Part shown: positions 1 to 5,989 of the stretch, piece by piece | How positions within the stretch are numbered: position 1 is the stretch's first letter | Layout of the letters: the number at the start of each line of letters is the position of its first letter | Assembly (NCBI GenBank): GCA_947373775.1 | Contig: CANBZE010000128.1 | Location: 1 to 6,017, forward strand | DNA length: 6,017 bases | Direction of reading: 5' to 3' | Source of the DNA: Alphaproteobacteria bacterium | GTDB taxonomy: Bacteria > Pseudomonadota > Alphaproteobacteria > Micropepsales > Micropepsaceae | The notes under the pieces: generated by a model | What the model was told of the DNA's origin: nothing | Databases searched by the model: none | The model's input: the letters and a program-made list of their open reading frames with translations, nothing else | Position numbers and translations under genes: made by a program

Positions 1-740
1 AGGCGTTCCGCCAATCGGTCTGGCCAGCCACGAAATGCGCCGACCGTCGAGGCCACTCCTTCTGTGATCGAGTCACCAAAGCATACGACCGTATGATGGC
101 CGCCCTGAGGCACGACGTCGACTTCACTGAGATGGTTGCCGCTGCGAGCGGCGGTTGCATCCATCATGGTCGGCGCGCCCACCTGATTTCCCGGCGCCGC
201 CCAGGCATTCAAGGCATAAAGGGTATGGGCAGGGGGCACGGTTTCGTTGGGGTAAAATACCGTCACGGCGAGTTTTGAAAGAGCCGGGATTGACCAATCC
301 ACCGGATCGCTCAAAAGCGGGGCGCCCTGGGGAATTACGGCGCCTTGCCGCCCAGAAAAGGCAAGAACATGATCGCTGCCCGGGACGATTTCTCCGTTTT
401 CCGAAGCCAGTGCAATGTGCGCCTCACCGATGCGCAGTCCCTCGCCCGCGAACTCATTGCTGAACCGAACACGCAGGAAGCGGGCGGCGACGGCTAGGCG
501 CACAACCTCCCGGACCGTCGTCTTCTCCCGGTAAGGCGGCAATGGAGCATAGCCTACCGGCACAGTGCGAGGGTTGCCGTCACGCCCGGTTGTCGTGACA
601 GGAGGTGATTGATTATAGGCTGTCGGGACGTGACCAAAGGCGCCAAGCCATACCAGCTGTGCTGCCAAGGCTGAGCTAGGCAGCCCAATCAGGCTCACCA
701 GCGTCACCGCAAGTCTGAGCGCGCGTCCTGTCTTGATCAC
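1..740 (-). CDS. Secreted SGNH/GDSL-family esterase, 3' end beyond the window
   Basis: This frame is open from a GTG at 740 to the left edge, giving 246 codons with no stop, so the gene is cut by the window rather than broken. Residues 1-27 (MIKTGRALRL then a hydrophobic stretch ending SSALAA) form a Sec signal peptide, so the product should act in the periplasm or outside. Residues about 75-210 form a beta-rich N-terminal domain with VRFSNEFAGEGLRIGEAHIAL near 91-111, a pattern known from esterases resembling Prevotella XynE. FGDSITEG at 221-228 is SGNH block I, with Ser224 as the predicted nucleophile. The Gly, Asn and Asp/His blocks would lie outside the window. The start is supported by AAAGGA about 5 nt upstream and by the signal peptide. 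Family knowledge suggests hydrolysis of acyl or acetyl esters, perhaps on plant polysaccharide; the substrate is unknown. It is transcribed divergently from IclR regulator 1. Confidence 0.88.
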   Translation of the reverse strand, partial: MIKTGRALRLAVTLVSLIGLPSSALAAQLVWLGAFGHVPTAYNQSPPVTTTGRDGNPRTVPVGYAPLPPYREKTTVREVVRLAVAARFLRVRFSNEFAGEGLRIGEAHIALASENGEIVPGSDHVLAFSGRQGAVIPQGAPLLSDPVDWSIPALSKLAVTVFYPNETVPPAHTLYALNAWAAPGNQVGAPTMMDATAARSGNHLSEVDVVPQGGHHTVVCFGDSITEGVASTVGAFRGWPDRLAER

Positions 741-845
741 GAGAGTCCTTTCACGTTGCGAAAGTGCCGATATGGGAGTGTTCGGCGCCCTTTGACAGTC
801 ATTCTAGCCACCCATTCGGCAGGGAGATATTCGTTTCAAATCTGT

Positions 846-862
846 CTCTCAATATGTGACGG
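846..862. promoter_or_regulatory. Operator-like dyad, copy 1
   Basis: The sequence CTCTCAATATGTGAC (846-860) keeps 12 of the 16 arm bases of the perfect palindrome at 891-907, plus its central A. Its 13-bp core TCTCAATATGTGA (847-859) recurs exactly, as the reverse complement, at 1019-1031. It lies about 115 bp upstream of the esterase start codon. Assignment to an IclR protein is inference from position. Confidence 0.55.
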
Positions 863-890
863 CCCGGACTTTCCACTTTGGACAAACTTG

Positions 891-907
891 CTCTCACAAT
901 GTGAGAG
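891..907. promoter_or_regulatory. Perfect 17-bp palindrome, operator-like copy 2
   Basis: CTCTCACA-A-TGTGAGAG is a perfect inverted repeat with 8-bp arms around a single central A at 899. It is the strongest dyad seen in the window and is followed by GATAT. The half-site order, TCACA then TGTGA around a 1-nt centre, is the reverse of a CRP site. Its place between divergent genes next to an iclR-type gene makes an IclR operator the simplest reading, but the binding protein is not shown by the sequence. Confidence 0.65.
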
Positions 908-1016
908 ATATTTCGTGCTGCGTAGCATGCTGCGAAGTGGGATGAAGCAAACTCCGCAAAAAACACAATCTCGCGCGAAAAGCGTTCAAATGTCGCGGAA
1001 GTAAGAATTAAATGAG

Positions 1017-1031
1017 TATCACATATTGAGA
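1017..1031. promoter_or_regulatory. Operator-like dyad, copy 3
   Basis: TATCACATATTGAGA contains the exact reverse complement of the 13-bp core of copy 1. Aligned to the palindrome at 891-907 it keeps 11 of 16 arm positions. It lies about 90 bp upstream of the IclR regulator 1 ATG and overlaps the possible -35 element at 1026-1031, which would fit autorepression. Confidence 0.55.
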
Positions 1032-1054
1032 TATAGCGCCGAAGCTGCTAAATA
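1026..1054 (+). promoter_or_regulatory. Possible promoter of IclR regulator 1
   Basis: TTGAGA (1026-1031) and TAAATA (1049-1054) are separated by 17 bp. The -35-like box is good but the -10-like box is poor. The -35 box overlaps operator-like copy 3. An initiation point near 1060 would leave a leader of roughly 60 nt. This is a weak call from consensus matching by eye. Confidence 0.25.
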
Positions 1055-1122
1055 TTGACCACCTAATCCAAATCAACGGGTCACTCCCGTCGAATATTCC
1101 CATTCTCAACCTGGCGTCAGAT

Positions 1123-1992
1123 ATGCAGCCTGCATCCAATACAAATAAAAAAATCCCGACGTCACGCACCCGATCAAAGATAAAAGCGAAAACCGTCCGG
1201 CCCAGGAGCCGGTTGGGCAGCCAGACGCTTTTACGGGGCCTTGATGTTCTGGAGGCGGTCGCGTCCGGCGTGAGCAACCTTGCGGATCTCGCCACAACCC
1301 TGAAGTTGAACCGCAGCACTGTTCACCGTCTTGCCGCCTCTCTGGTGGAAAGGCGCTATCTGACATTCACACCGCGAAACGGCTATGGCCTCGGTTCCAA
1401 GTCGCTCGAGCTGGGTTATCAGGCCCGCGTGCAACTAAATATTACTCGCGTGGCCAAAGATCATCTGGAAAAACTGGCCGCCCTGACCGGCGATACCGTT
1501 CATTTAGGCGAGCTAGATGGAATGCGCGCTTTTTACCTGGATAAGATCCCTGGTCGCCGTAGGGTGGAAATCAGCTCGCGGGTCGGCGATCTCCAGCCCC
1601 TGCGCTCAACAGGGTTGGGGAAGGCCCTGCTATTAGACGAGAATGACCACATACTGCGGGACTTTTACCGCTACGAAGAAGAAGGTGAGCAGCGCTACAA
1701 AGTGCCGGAGAGCACGTGGATGCGGCGGATGCGGGAGTATGCGAAGCTCGGTTACGCTTTCGACCTGGAGGAAAATGAGGATCGCATTCGGTGCGTGGCC
1801 GCTCCGGTTCGCGATGCGACCGGAAAAATCAAGGCCGCCATCAGCGTTTCCAGCGCCGCGCAGTATATGGATGACGAGCGCATGCAGGCCCTGACCAAGG
1901 ATGTTCGTTGGACGGCCGAGCAGATCAGCCGCGAATTGGGATGGGAAGGCCCGCCCGCTTCGGTGCGCAAGATCGGCCCCAAGGCCGCCTAG
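1123..1992 (+). CDS. IclR-family transcriptional regulator 1
   Basis: This 289-residue protein has the standard IclR layout. A winged helix-turn-helix covers about 33-92, beginning GSQTLLRGLDVLEAVA, with the recognition helix around LNRSTVHRLAASL (62-74). The effector-binding domain covers about 105-272, including the typical STGLGKALLL (162-171) and the DRIRCVAAPVRD...AAISVS region (220-244). Residues 1-31 are an extra lysine- and arginine-rich tail (KIKAKTVRPRSR) without predicted fold. The ATG at 1123 has no clear Shine-Dalgarno sequence, whereas a TTG at 1213 (codon 31) has AGGAG four bases upstream, so a 259-residue product is a real alternative. The gene is divergent from the esterase gene and convergent with the redox cluster. 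Family members bind a small effector, usually a catabolic intermediate, and control adjacent genes and themselves; the effector here is unknown. Confidence 0.93.
   Translation: MQPASNTNKKIPTSRTRSKIKAKTVRPRSRLGSQTLLRGLDVLEAVASGVSNLADLATTLKLNRSTVHRLAASLVERRYLTFTPRNGYGLGSKSLELGYQARVQLNITRVAKDHLEKLAALTGDTVHLGELDGMRAFYLDKIPGRRRVEISSRVGDLQPLRSTGLGKALLLDENDHILRDFYRYEEEGEQRYKVPESTWMRRMREYAKLGYAFDLEENEDRIRCVAAPVRDATGKIKAAISVSSAAQYMDDERMQALTKDVRWTAEQISRELGWEGPPASVRKIGPKAA
1204..1208 (+). promoter_or_regulatory. Internal AGGAG that may set a TTG start for IclR regulator 1
   Basis: AGGAG at 1204-1208 sits 4 nt before an in-frame TTG at 1213-1215, just where the conserved winged-helix domain begins (GSQTLLRGLD). 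The upstream ATG at 1123 lacks a comparable site. The motif may be chance, since it falls on the codons for Pro-Arg-Ser, so both starts remain open. Confidence 0.35.
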
Positions 1993-2009
1993 GCAGTTGG
2001 ATGGCCATC

Positions 2010-2034
2010 ACGCCAGCATTTCAGGGCCTGGCGT
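2010..2034. terminator. Hairpin between convergent genes, possible weak terminator
   Basis: ACGCCAG (2010-2016) pairs with CTGGCGT (2028-2034) around an 11-nt loop. It lies in the 41-bp gap between the IclR 1 stop (TAG, 1990-1992) and the last base of the cytochrome gene stop codon. There is no T-run on either side, so it is not a classical intrinsic terminator. It may aid two-way termination or mRNA end stability. Confidence 0.3.
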
Positions 2035-2525
2035 TACTGGAAAAATATCATCCGCTTTTTCGCATCCAGCACGGCCTTGTCGAGCCCCTGTATCGTGCCC
2101 TTCAATTCTGCCAGATCCTTGAATGGCCGCAATGACCGGCGCGCCACGATGGCGTCTGCCGCCGTTTGAGAGGTGTGCAGGACAGCCGTCAGTGTCTCCA
2201 CATCCGCGTGATTGACGTCGACAGGCGTCATGTTCTGAAAAAGATAATCCATGACCAGATCAAACTCCTCGGGCGTGCCCCGCGCGCCCCGGTCGATCAT
2301 TTTCTGAACCGTGTCATGCCAGGCGTCATAGTCCCTGGGCGTATCCGTCACCAACTGCATGCCATGGCAGCTGGCGCATACCTTGACCACCGCCGCTTCA
2401 GGCGTCGTGGCCTCGCTGGGGAGCTGCTGTCCCCTCGCCGGCTGTCCTGGCACCGCCAAAAGCAACCAGCCGCCCACAAGCGCTGCCGTACCCGGCAAGA
2501 CGGAACCAAATACGTGCCTGCTCAC
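2034..2525 (-). CDS. Secreted mono-heme cytochrome c with C-terminal helix-hairpin-helix-like domain
   Basis: The 163-residue product starts with GTG (2525), 15 nt after the stop of the propeller gene, with a modest CAGGG upstream. Residues 1-32 form a signal peptide (hydrophobic core AALVGGWLLLAVPG). CASCH at 50-54 is a CXXCH heme-attachment site giving Cys50, Cys53 and proximal His54. The following pattern, R64...W69..TV..M76...GA81 and then EFDLVMDYL (87-95), is known from small cytochromes c that serve periplasmic dehydrogenases; Met76 is the candidate sixth ligand. Residues about 103-162 (VNHADVETL, AADAIVARR, PFKDLAELK) resemble a ComEA/PsbU-type helix-hairpin-helix, but the two GIG hairpin motifs are degenerate. 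The likely role is accepting electrons from a partner in the periplasm, probably linked to the two upstream genes. The joining of the two domains is the odd feature. The heme call is firm; the partner is inferred. Confidence 0.87.
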   Translation of the reverse strand: MSRHVFGSVLPGTAALVGGWLLLAVPGQPARGQQLPSEATTPEAAVVKVCASCHGMQLVTDTPRDYDAWHDTVQKMIDRGARGTPEEFDLVMDYLFQNMTPVDVNHADVETLTAVLHTSQTAADAIVARRSLRPFKDLAELKGTIQGLDKAVLDAKKRMIFFQ

Positions 2526-2540
2526 AAAGACCCTGATGCG

Positions 2541-3947
2541 TTACTGGGCCGATGCCTGTTTCATGCCCTCATTAGGATCGCTGCCGGTCGGCGTTGCGAT
2601 CGGATAAGCAGAACCGGGCAGAACCGGCATGTGCGGGCCGACACCCAGCTTTTCGGCAGTGACAAAGTCGCCATATTCGTTGCCGAACTGGTTGGCGACG
2701 CGCTGCAGGTGGCCGTCTATGAACGTCATGTCCAGCTCTTTTTCGCTGTACATCTTGGTGCCCCATTCGCTTTTGGTCACCCCGACGATCTTGCGGCTCG
2801 CGACATCAATGATATCGCCCGAGGACGCATAGACCAGTTTTCCATCGATGCCGAACATGATCCAGAAAACGTCGTCCGGCGTGTCGATGCTCGCAATCTC
2901 CTTGGGATTGTCGGTATTGCTGAAGATATGAATCTTGTGGAACAGCGCATCAGATATCCAGACTTCCTTGCCGTCGGGCGTAAGGGCCACACCGTGGCTG
3001 GGACAGCCATGCGGCACCCGCGGCTTGGGCACCCTGTTCCACACCGGCCGCCAATCGACGCTGGTGACTTCCACCGTCTGCAGAATCTTCCCAGTCTTGG
3101 TATCGGCCACGATGTAGCCCAGGAAGTTGTTCTGGTTGACGTAGATCTTGGAGGAATCCTTGTTCAGCGCCTGCACCCGGACATTTTCCGGGAACTGGAT
3201 CTTCTGGACCACCTTGCCAGTCTCGATATCGGCCACTTGCAGCAACTTGCCGTTGGGCGACATGAAGGCAAGCTTCCCGTCGGCGCTGAGGTTCAGGTTA
3301 TGGGCGCCCATGCTGCCCGGCGCATGAAGAGTCCTGATCAGCTTTCCGGTTTTGGCGTCCAGCACGTACCAATAGTCCTGCAGGTTCGACCCGACCACCA
3401 GGGTCTTGCCATCGGCGGAAACCTGGGGCCGCTCGCAGCACTTGCCGTCCAGGGTGGTGGTCCAGACCATCCGGTCGGTTGCCAGGTCCAGGGCGCCCAG
3501 CCGCCCGCGAGCCGACAGATAGAGCATGTTGGTCGCGGGGCTTGCGGCAACGCCGGAAATGTCTTCCGGCGCCATGCTGCCGGAATAGTCCCAAAGATGG
3601 ATTCGCTTGACGAAGGCGTAGTTGTTGTCGGCATCAAGCACGACAATGCCCGAGCCATTCGGCCACATCGGGCGCTCCAGGGAGCCAGGCAACGTCACGT
3701 AAATTAGATGGCGGCTATGAATGGTGAAATCGCCGCGCGGCCGGTTGGACGCGGCGCCGCCGGGCCTGGGTACCGGCGGCATGACGATCGGTCCGCTGCC
3801 CACTGTGCCTGCATTGGCGGGAAGCGGGACGGCGCCTGATTGCGCCTGGGCGGCGCCCGGACGAGGCGGAGTGGCGCTTTGGGCCAAGGCACCCACGCAA
3901 GTGCCAACCAACAATGCAGCAGCAAGCTTCAGCAACACATTTTTCAT
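2541..3947 (-). CDS. Secreted YVTN/PQQ-like seven-bladed beta-propeller protein
   Basis: This 468-residue protein starts at an ATG with GAGGA 5 nt upstream. A Sec signal peptide ends near ALA-Q23. Residues 24-72 form a Pro/Ala/Gly-rich linker. From about 80 to 430, seven blade-like units can be seen, with strands of the IVVLDADN / LGALDLATDRMVW / YVLDAKTGKLIRTL type near 97, 148, 192, 234, 274, 337 and 377, characteristic of YVTN and quinoprotein-like propellers. Notable residues are a vicinal Cys170-Cys171 pair (DGKCCERP) and His313, Cys315 and His318 in PHGCPSHGV. Cys17 is inside the signal peptide and does not form a proper lipobox. The gene follows the aldolase-like gene by 39 bp and precedes the cytochrome gene by 15 bp, so it may be the cytochrome's redox partner or a binding scaffold. 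Whether it binds PQQ cannot be told from the sequence, and a specific enzyme activity should not be assigned. Confidence 0.88.
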   Translation of the reverse strand: MKNVLLKLAAALLVGTCVGALAQSATPPRPGAAQAQSGAVPLPANAGTVGSGPIVMPPVPRPGGAASNRPRGDFTIHSRHLIYVTLPGSLERPMWPNGSGIVVLDADNNYAFVKRIHLWDYSGSMAPEDISGVAASPATNMLYLSARGRLGALDLATDRMVWTTTLDGKCCERPQVSADGKTLVVGSNLQDYWYVLDAKTGKLIRTLHAPGSMGAHNLNLSADGKLAFMSPNGKLLQVADIETGKVVQKIQFPENVRVQALNKDSSKIYVNQNNFLGYIVADTKTGKILQTVEVTSVDWRPVWNRVPKPRVPHGCPSHGVALTPDGKEVWISDALFHKIHIFSNTDNPKEIASIDTPDDVFWIMFGIDGKLVYASSGDIIDVASRKIVGVTKSEWGTKMYSEKELDMTFIDGHLQRVANQFGNEYGDFVTAEKLGVGPHMPVLPGSAYPIATPTGSDPNEGMKQASAQ

Positions 3948-3986
3948 CGCGATCCTCGTTCCGGAGATTATTTTATGTGCGTGTTT

Positions 3987-5015
3987 TCACGCCACAAGAA
4001 ATGGCTTGAGATAGGTGTTCAAAGCCAGCCGTATCTCGGCTTTGTGCGCTTCGGTGATCTGCCCGCCCCGACGGCGGCCGCCGCCCGCAGGAGCACCCGG
4101 GGCCGCCGGATTTGAACGCATCACCGCATCTTCCGCGAAGACTCCGCGCGCTTTCATCACATATTCGTTCGCATGCGGCAGCGAGTTGAAGGCCAGGAAC
4201 CGGCCGAAAGTATCATAGGCATCGCGCTTGCGGCCCGCCCGGTAGGAGTTGAAGCAGGCCTGCAGCACATCGGCCAGGCCGGTGTAGGGACAGGTGCCCA
4301 GGAAACCTAGCTCCAGTTCCGCAAAGAAGGACATGCCACCCCCGCCGGAAAAATCCTCGATTCGACCGCCCGTTTTCTGCAACAGCTCCGGGGCGCGTTC
4401 CAGCGGATCGCCCGCCTCGTCTTTCACCGCCACGATCGCCGGCACCGCCGCCGCCAGGGCGACAAGATTGTCGATGCTGACATTTCCGACTGCCTGGACC
4501 ATGATGGGCAATCCACTCGCGTCTGACAGAGCCTTGAAATAAGCCGCAACGTCAGCGTCGCTGGCGTCGGGAGGGGTAAGCGAAATAATACCGTCTGCGT
4601 TAAGGCTTTTCGCCTTTTTCGCATAAGCCTGCGATGCCGCTACATTGAAGCCTGCAGTCTGAACGCCCAGCACAAGCGCAGTGTCACCTTTGACGGAAGC
4701 CAGTGCCTCGGCGCCGGCATGCCATTCTGCCTGCGTTAGGCTCTGCCAACCACTGGCATTCTGGGGCCATGCCATCCCGGCGACTTTGCCCCGGTTCAGA
4801 AACTGCTGCTGCTTCACCATGGCATCGGCATCGAAGCTGTTGTCAGGCTTACACGGCGTCCAACCAATCGGAAATACGCCGGCGAGTGATTTGCCATTGG
4901 GGGACTTTGCGTCGCTAACCTTCCTGACGGCCGCGAGAGCGCCGCTGCCCGTGACAGCAAGAATACCGAGCGATGCGCCCGTGTTCTGCAAAAATTTACG
5001 GCGATTGCGTATCAT
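3987..5015 (-). CDS. Tat-exported DapA/aldolase-superfamily protein with altered active-site motifs
   Basis: The 342-residue product starts at an ATG with AAAGGA 6 nt upstream. Residues 1-29 carry a twin-arginine signal (NRRKFLQ at 4-10, then a mild hydrophobic stretch to ALAA), so it is probably exported folded. Residues about 44-300 match the (beta/alpha)8 fold of the dihydrodipicolinate synthase/N-acetylneuraminate lyase family: GVFPIGWTP, DADAMVKQQQFL and AIVAVKDEAGDP, where Lys198 aligns with the Schiff-base lysine. The normal GTTGE loop reads NASGW (86-90) and the TPYY motif reads TPPD (147-150), so the hydroxyl residues and catalytic tyrosine of DapA are missing. It should therefore not be annotated as a lysine-biosynthesis enzyme. 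A Pro/Gly/Arg-rich segment (303-318) precedes the last helix. It lies 50 bp after IclR 2 and 39 bp before the propeller gene. It may be a pyruvate-type lyase, hydratase or binding protein; its substrate is unknown. Confidence 0.85.
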   Translation of the reverse strand: MIRNRRKFLQNTGASLGILAVTGSGALAAVRKVSDAKSPNGKSLAGVFPIGWTPCKPDNSFDADAMVKQQQFLNRGKVAGMAWPQNASGWQSLTQAEWHAGAEALASVKGDTALVLGVQTAGFNVAASQAYAKKAKSLNADGIISLTPPDASDADVAAYFKALSDASGLPIMVQAVGNVSIDNLVALAAAVPAIVAVKDEAGDPLERAPELLQKTGGRIEDFSGGGGMSFFAELELGFLGTCPYTGLADVLQACFNSYRAGRKRDAYDTFGRFLAFNSLPHANEYVMKARGVFAEDAVMRSNPAAPGAPAGGGRRRGGQITEAHKAEIRLALNTYLKPFLVA

Positions 5016-5065
5016 GCAACATCCTTTCCATCATCGCCCCGTATCGGAGCCTTATGTTGTCGGCG

Positions 5066-5842
5066 TCAGTGCGCTGTCGCTTCGTAGACGGGGAAAATTT
5101 TCCGGCTGATCTTCTCGGTGGCCGACACCAACTGGCCCTGGACTTCTTCTTGCCAAGTCGAGCACAAATTCATCGCCGTATCTGCAAACGATATTGCCGC
5201 CGCAATACTACCGTTCGGGTCGCGAATGGGAGCGCCGACGCAGCATATTGTTTGGAATACTTCCTTGTTGTCCACCGAGAAGCCCCTCGCCTGGACCTCG
5301 GAGATTTCAGATCGCAGGCCGCCGACGGTCGTAATCGTCTGCGGCGTCAGCGAGACAAAATCGCCGTCATGAAGAAAATCCTCAAGTTCGTGAGGTGACA
5401 AACCGGCTAACAGAACTTTCCCCAATGCGCTGCAATAGGCTTCCTGCTGCGCTCCGACGCAGCTCGGGATCGACACTTTTGCCGATTCGCCGAACTTTGC
5501 CGCATATGTCACCATGCTGTTTTCCAGAACGCCGACATGCACAACGCCCCCGAGATCTGAGGCAAGTGTGCGCAAAACATCCTCGGATGTGGCACGGATC
5601 AAATTCCCTATCGCGACATCCTTGGACAGCGTCGCCAAAACCATTCCCGGCCGGTAACATCCCCGGCGATCGCGCACCACAGCGCCGACTTCCTCCAGGG
5701 TTATCATCAAGCGATGTGCGCTGGGCTCGGAGAGGCCGGAACGCCGGCTGAGCTCCGCATTTGTCAGCCATTCTTCGGGGCCGCGGAAGGACCGCAACAA
5801 AGCGAACGCTTTTTGTACCGACAGATTCTTGGGAGTAGCCAT
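5066..5842 (-). CDS. IclR-family transcriptional regulator 2
   Basis: I choose the ATG at 5842, giving 258 residues, because AGGAGGG lies 5 nt upstream. An in-frame ATG at 5875 would add 11 residues but has no Shine-Dalgarno sequence. Residues 1-67 form the winged helix-turn-helix, starting NLSVQKAFALLRSF, with the recognition helix around SEPSAHRLMITLE (38-50). Residues about 75-250 form the effector domain, with the family's YCSALGKVLLAGL (136-148) and the VGAPIRDPNGSIAAAISFA segment (202-220). A Cys200-Cys201 pair sits just before the latter, near the expected ligand pocket. The gene is first in the minus-strand cluster, 50 bp upstream of the Tat aldolase-like gene, and two operator-like dyads lie upstream of it. 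The simplest reading is an autoregulated local regulator of the redox module. It resembles IclR regulator 1 only at family level, and its effector is unknown. Confidence 0.92.
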   Translation of the reverse strand: MATPKNLSVQKAFALLRSFRGPEEWLTNAELSRRSGLSEPSAHRLMITLEEVGAVVRDRRGCYRPGMVLATLSKDVAIGNLIRATSEDVLRTLASDLGGVVHVGVLENSMVTYAAKFGESAKVSIPSCVGAQQEAYCSALGKVLLAGLSPHELEDFLHDGDFVSLTPQTITTVGGLRSEISEVQARGFSVDNKEVFQTICCVGAPIRDPNGSIAAAISFADTAMNLCSTWQEEVQGQLVSATEKISRKIFPVYEATAH

Positions 5843-5847
5843 CACAT

Positions 5848-5854
5848 CCCTCCT
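5848..5854 (-). promoter_or_regulatory. Strong ribosome-binding site fixing the IclR regulator 2 start
   Basis: On the minus strand this reads AGGAGGG, nearly the full anti-16S complement, 5 nt before the ATG at 5842. It lies inside the longer frame that begins at 5875 and is the reason for preferring the shorter protein. Confidence 0.8.
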
Positions 5855-5917
5855 GGAAAATCTTCCCGAACTCATCGCAAGGGGATGAAGCCCCTGTCGC
5901 GTGCGCGGCCGATTTTT

Positions 5918-5934
5918 TATCTCATTATGTAAGA
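5918..5934. promoter_or_regulatory. Operator-like dyad, copy 4
   Basis: TATCTCATTATGTAAGA shares the CTCA-N3-TGT core and spacing of copies 1 and 2. It lies about 75 bp upstream of the IclR regulator 2 start. On the minus strand it falls between TTGGTA and GATAAA, a weak promoter-like pair with 16-bp spacing, so binding there could block transcription of the cluster. Confidence 0.45.
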
Positions 5935-5943
5935 CGCTACCAA

Positions 5944-5957
5944 GCTATGTGAGATAT
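5944..5957. promoter_or_regulatory. Operator-like half-site, copy 5
   Basis: GCTATGTGAGATAT carries one good arm (ATGTGAGA) of the palindrome at 891-907, while the other arm is poorly kept. Its centre (5947) is 20 bp from that of copy 4 (5927), close to two helical turns, which would put both on the same DNA face. Confidence 0.4.
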
Positions 5958-5969
5958 TGCAAGATTCCA

Positions 5970-5989
5970 ACCGGCTGCTCCCCGCCGGT
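5970..5989. repeat. Short GC-rich inverted repeat
   Basis: ACCGGC (5970-5975) pairs with GCCGGT (5984-5989) around an 8-nt loop. No T-run follows on either strand, and no gene end is visible nearby. It could belong to the end of a gene beyond the right edge or be chance in GC-rich DNA. Confidence 0.25.

Larger units (their letters stand above)
741..1122. other. Divergent intergenic control region
   Basis: These 382 bp separate the minus-strand esterase gene from the plus-strand IclR gene. The stretch is clearly more AT-rich than the flanking genes, especially 830-1060. It contains three related dyad sequences (846-862, 891-907, 1017-1031), listed separately, and a weak promoter-like pair at 1026-1054. 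An open frame at 756-1004 has no recognisable domain and spans two of the dyads, so I do not call it a gene. No tRNA or small RNA structure was recognised. The likely role is coordinated control of the two divergent genes, as is common for IclR regulators and their neighbours. Confidence 0.75.

Noticed and set aside
155..463. Plus-strand open frames at 93-278 and 155-463
   Set aside because: Both are antisense to the SGNH esterase frame, which has a signal peptide and a FGDSITEG motif; their translations are Arg/Pro-rich and featureless.
891..907. Reading the perfect palindrome as a CRP/FNR-type site
   Set aside because: CRP sites are TGTGA-N6-TCACA. Here the half-sites are in the opposite order around a 1-nt centre.
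756..1004. An 82-codon plus-strand open frame in the divergent spacer
   Set aside because: It has no domain and no evident ribosome-binding site, it covers two of the operator-like dyads, and it sits in AT-rich DNA unlike the genes around it.
2166..3707. A 513-codon plus-strand open frame antisense to the propeller and cytochrome genes
   Set aside because: It lies opposite two genes with signal peptides, a heme motif and propeller repeats, has no recognisable domain, and is rich in His/Arg/Asp as expected of an antisense frame in GC-rich DNA.
3879..3947. Lipoprotein signal in the propeller protein because of Cys17
   Set aside because: The residues before Cys17 are Val-Gly-Thr, which does not fit a lipobox, and a normal signal peptidase I site (ALA-Q) follows at residues 20-23.
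5843..5875. Upstream ATG at 5875 as the start of IclR regulator 2
   Set aside because: It has no Shine-Dalgarno sequence, while AGGAGGG is ideally placed for the ATG at 5842, which also fits the usual start of the family fold.
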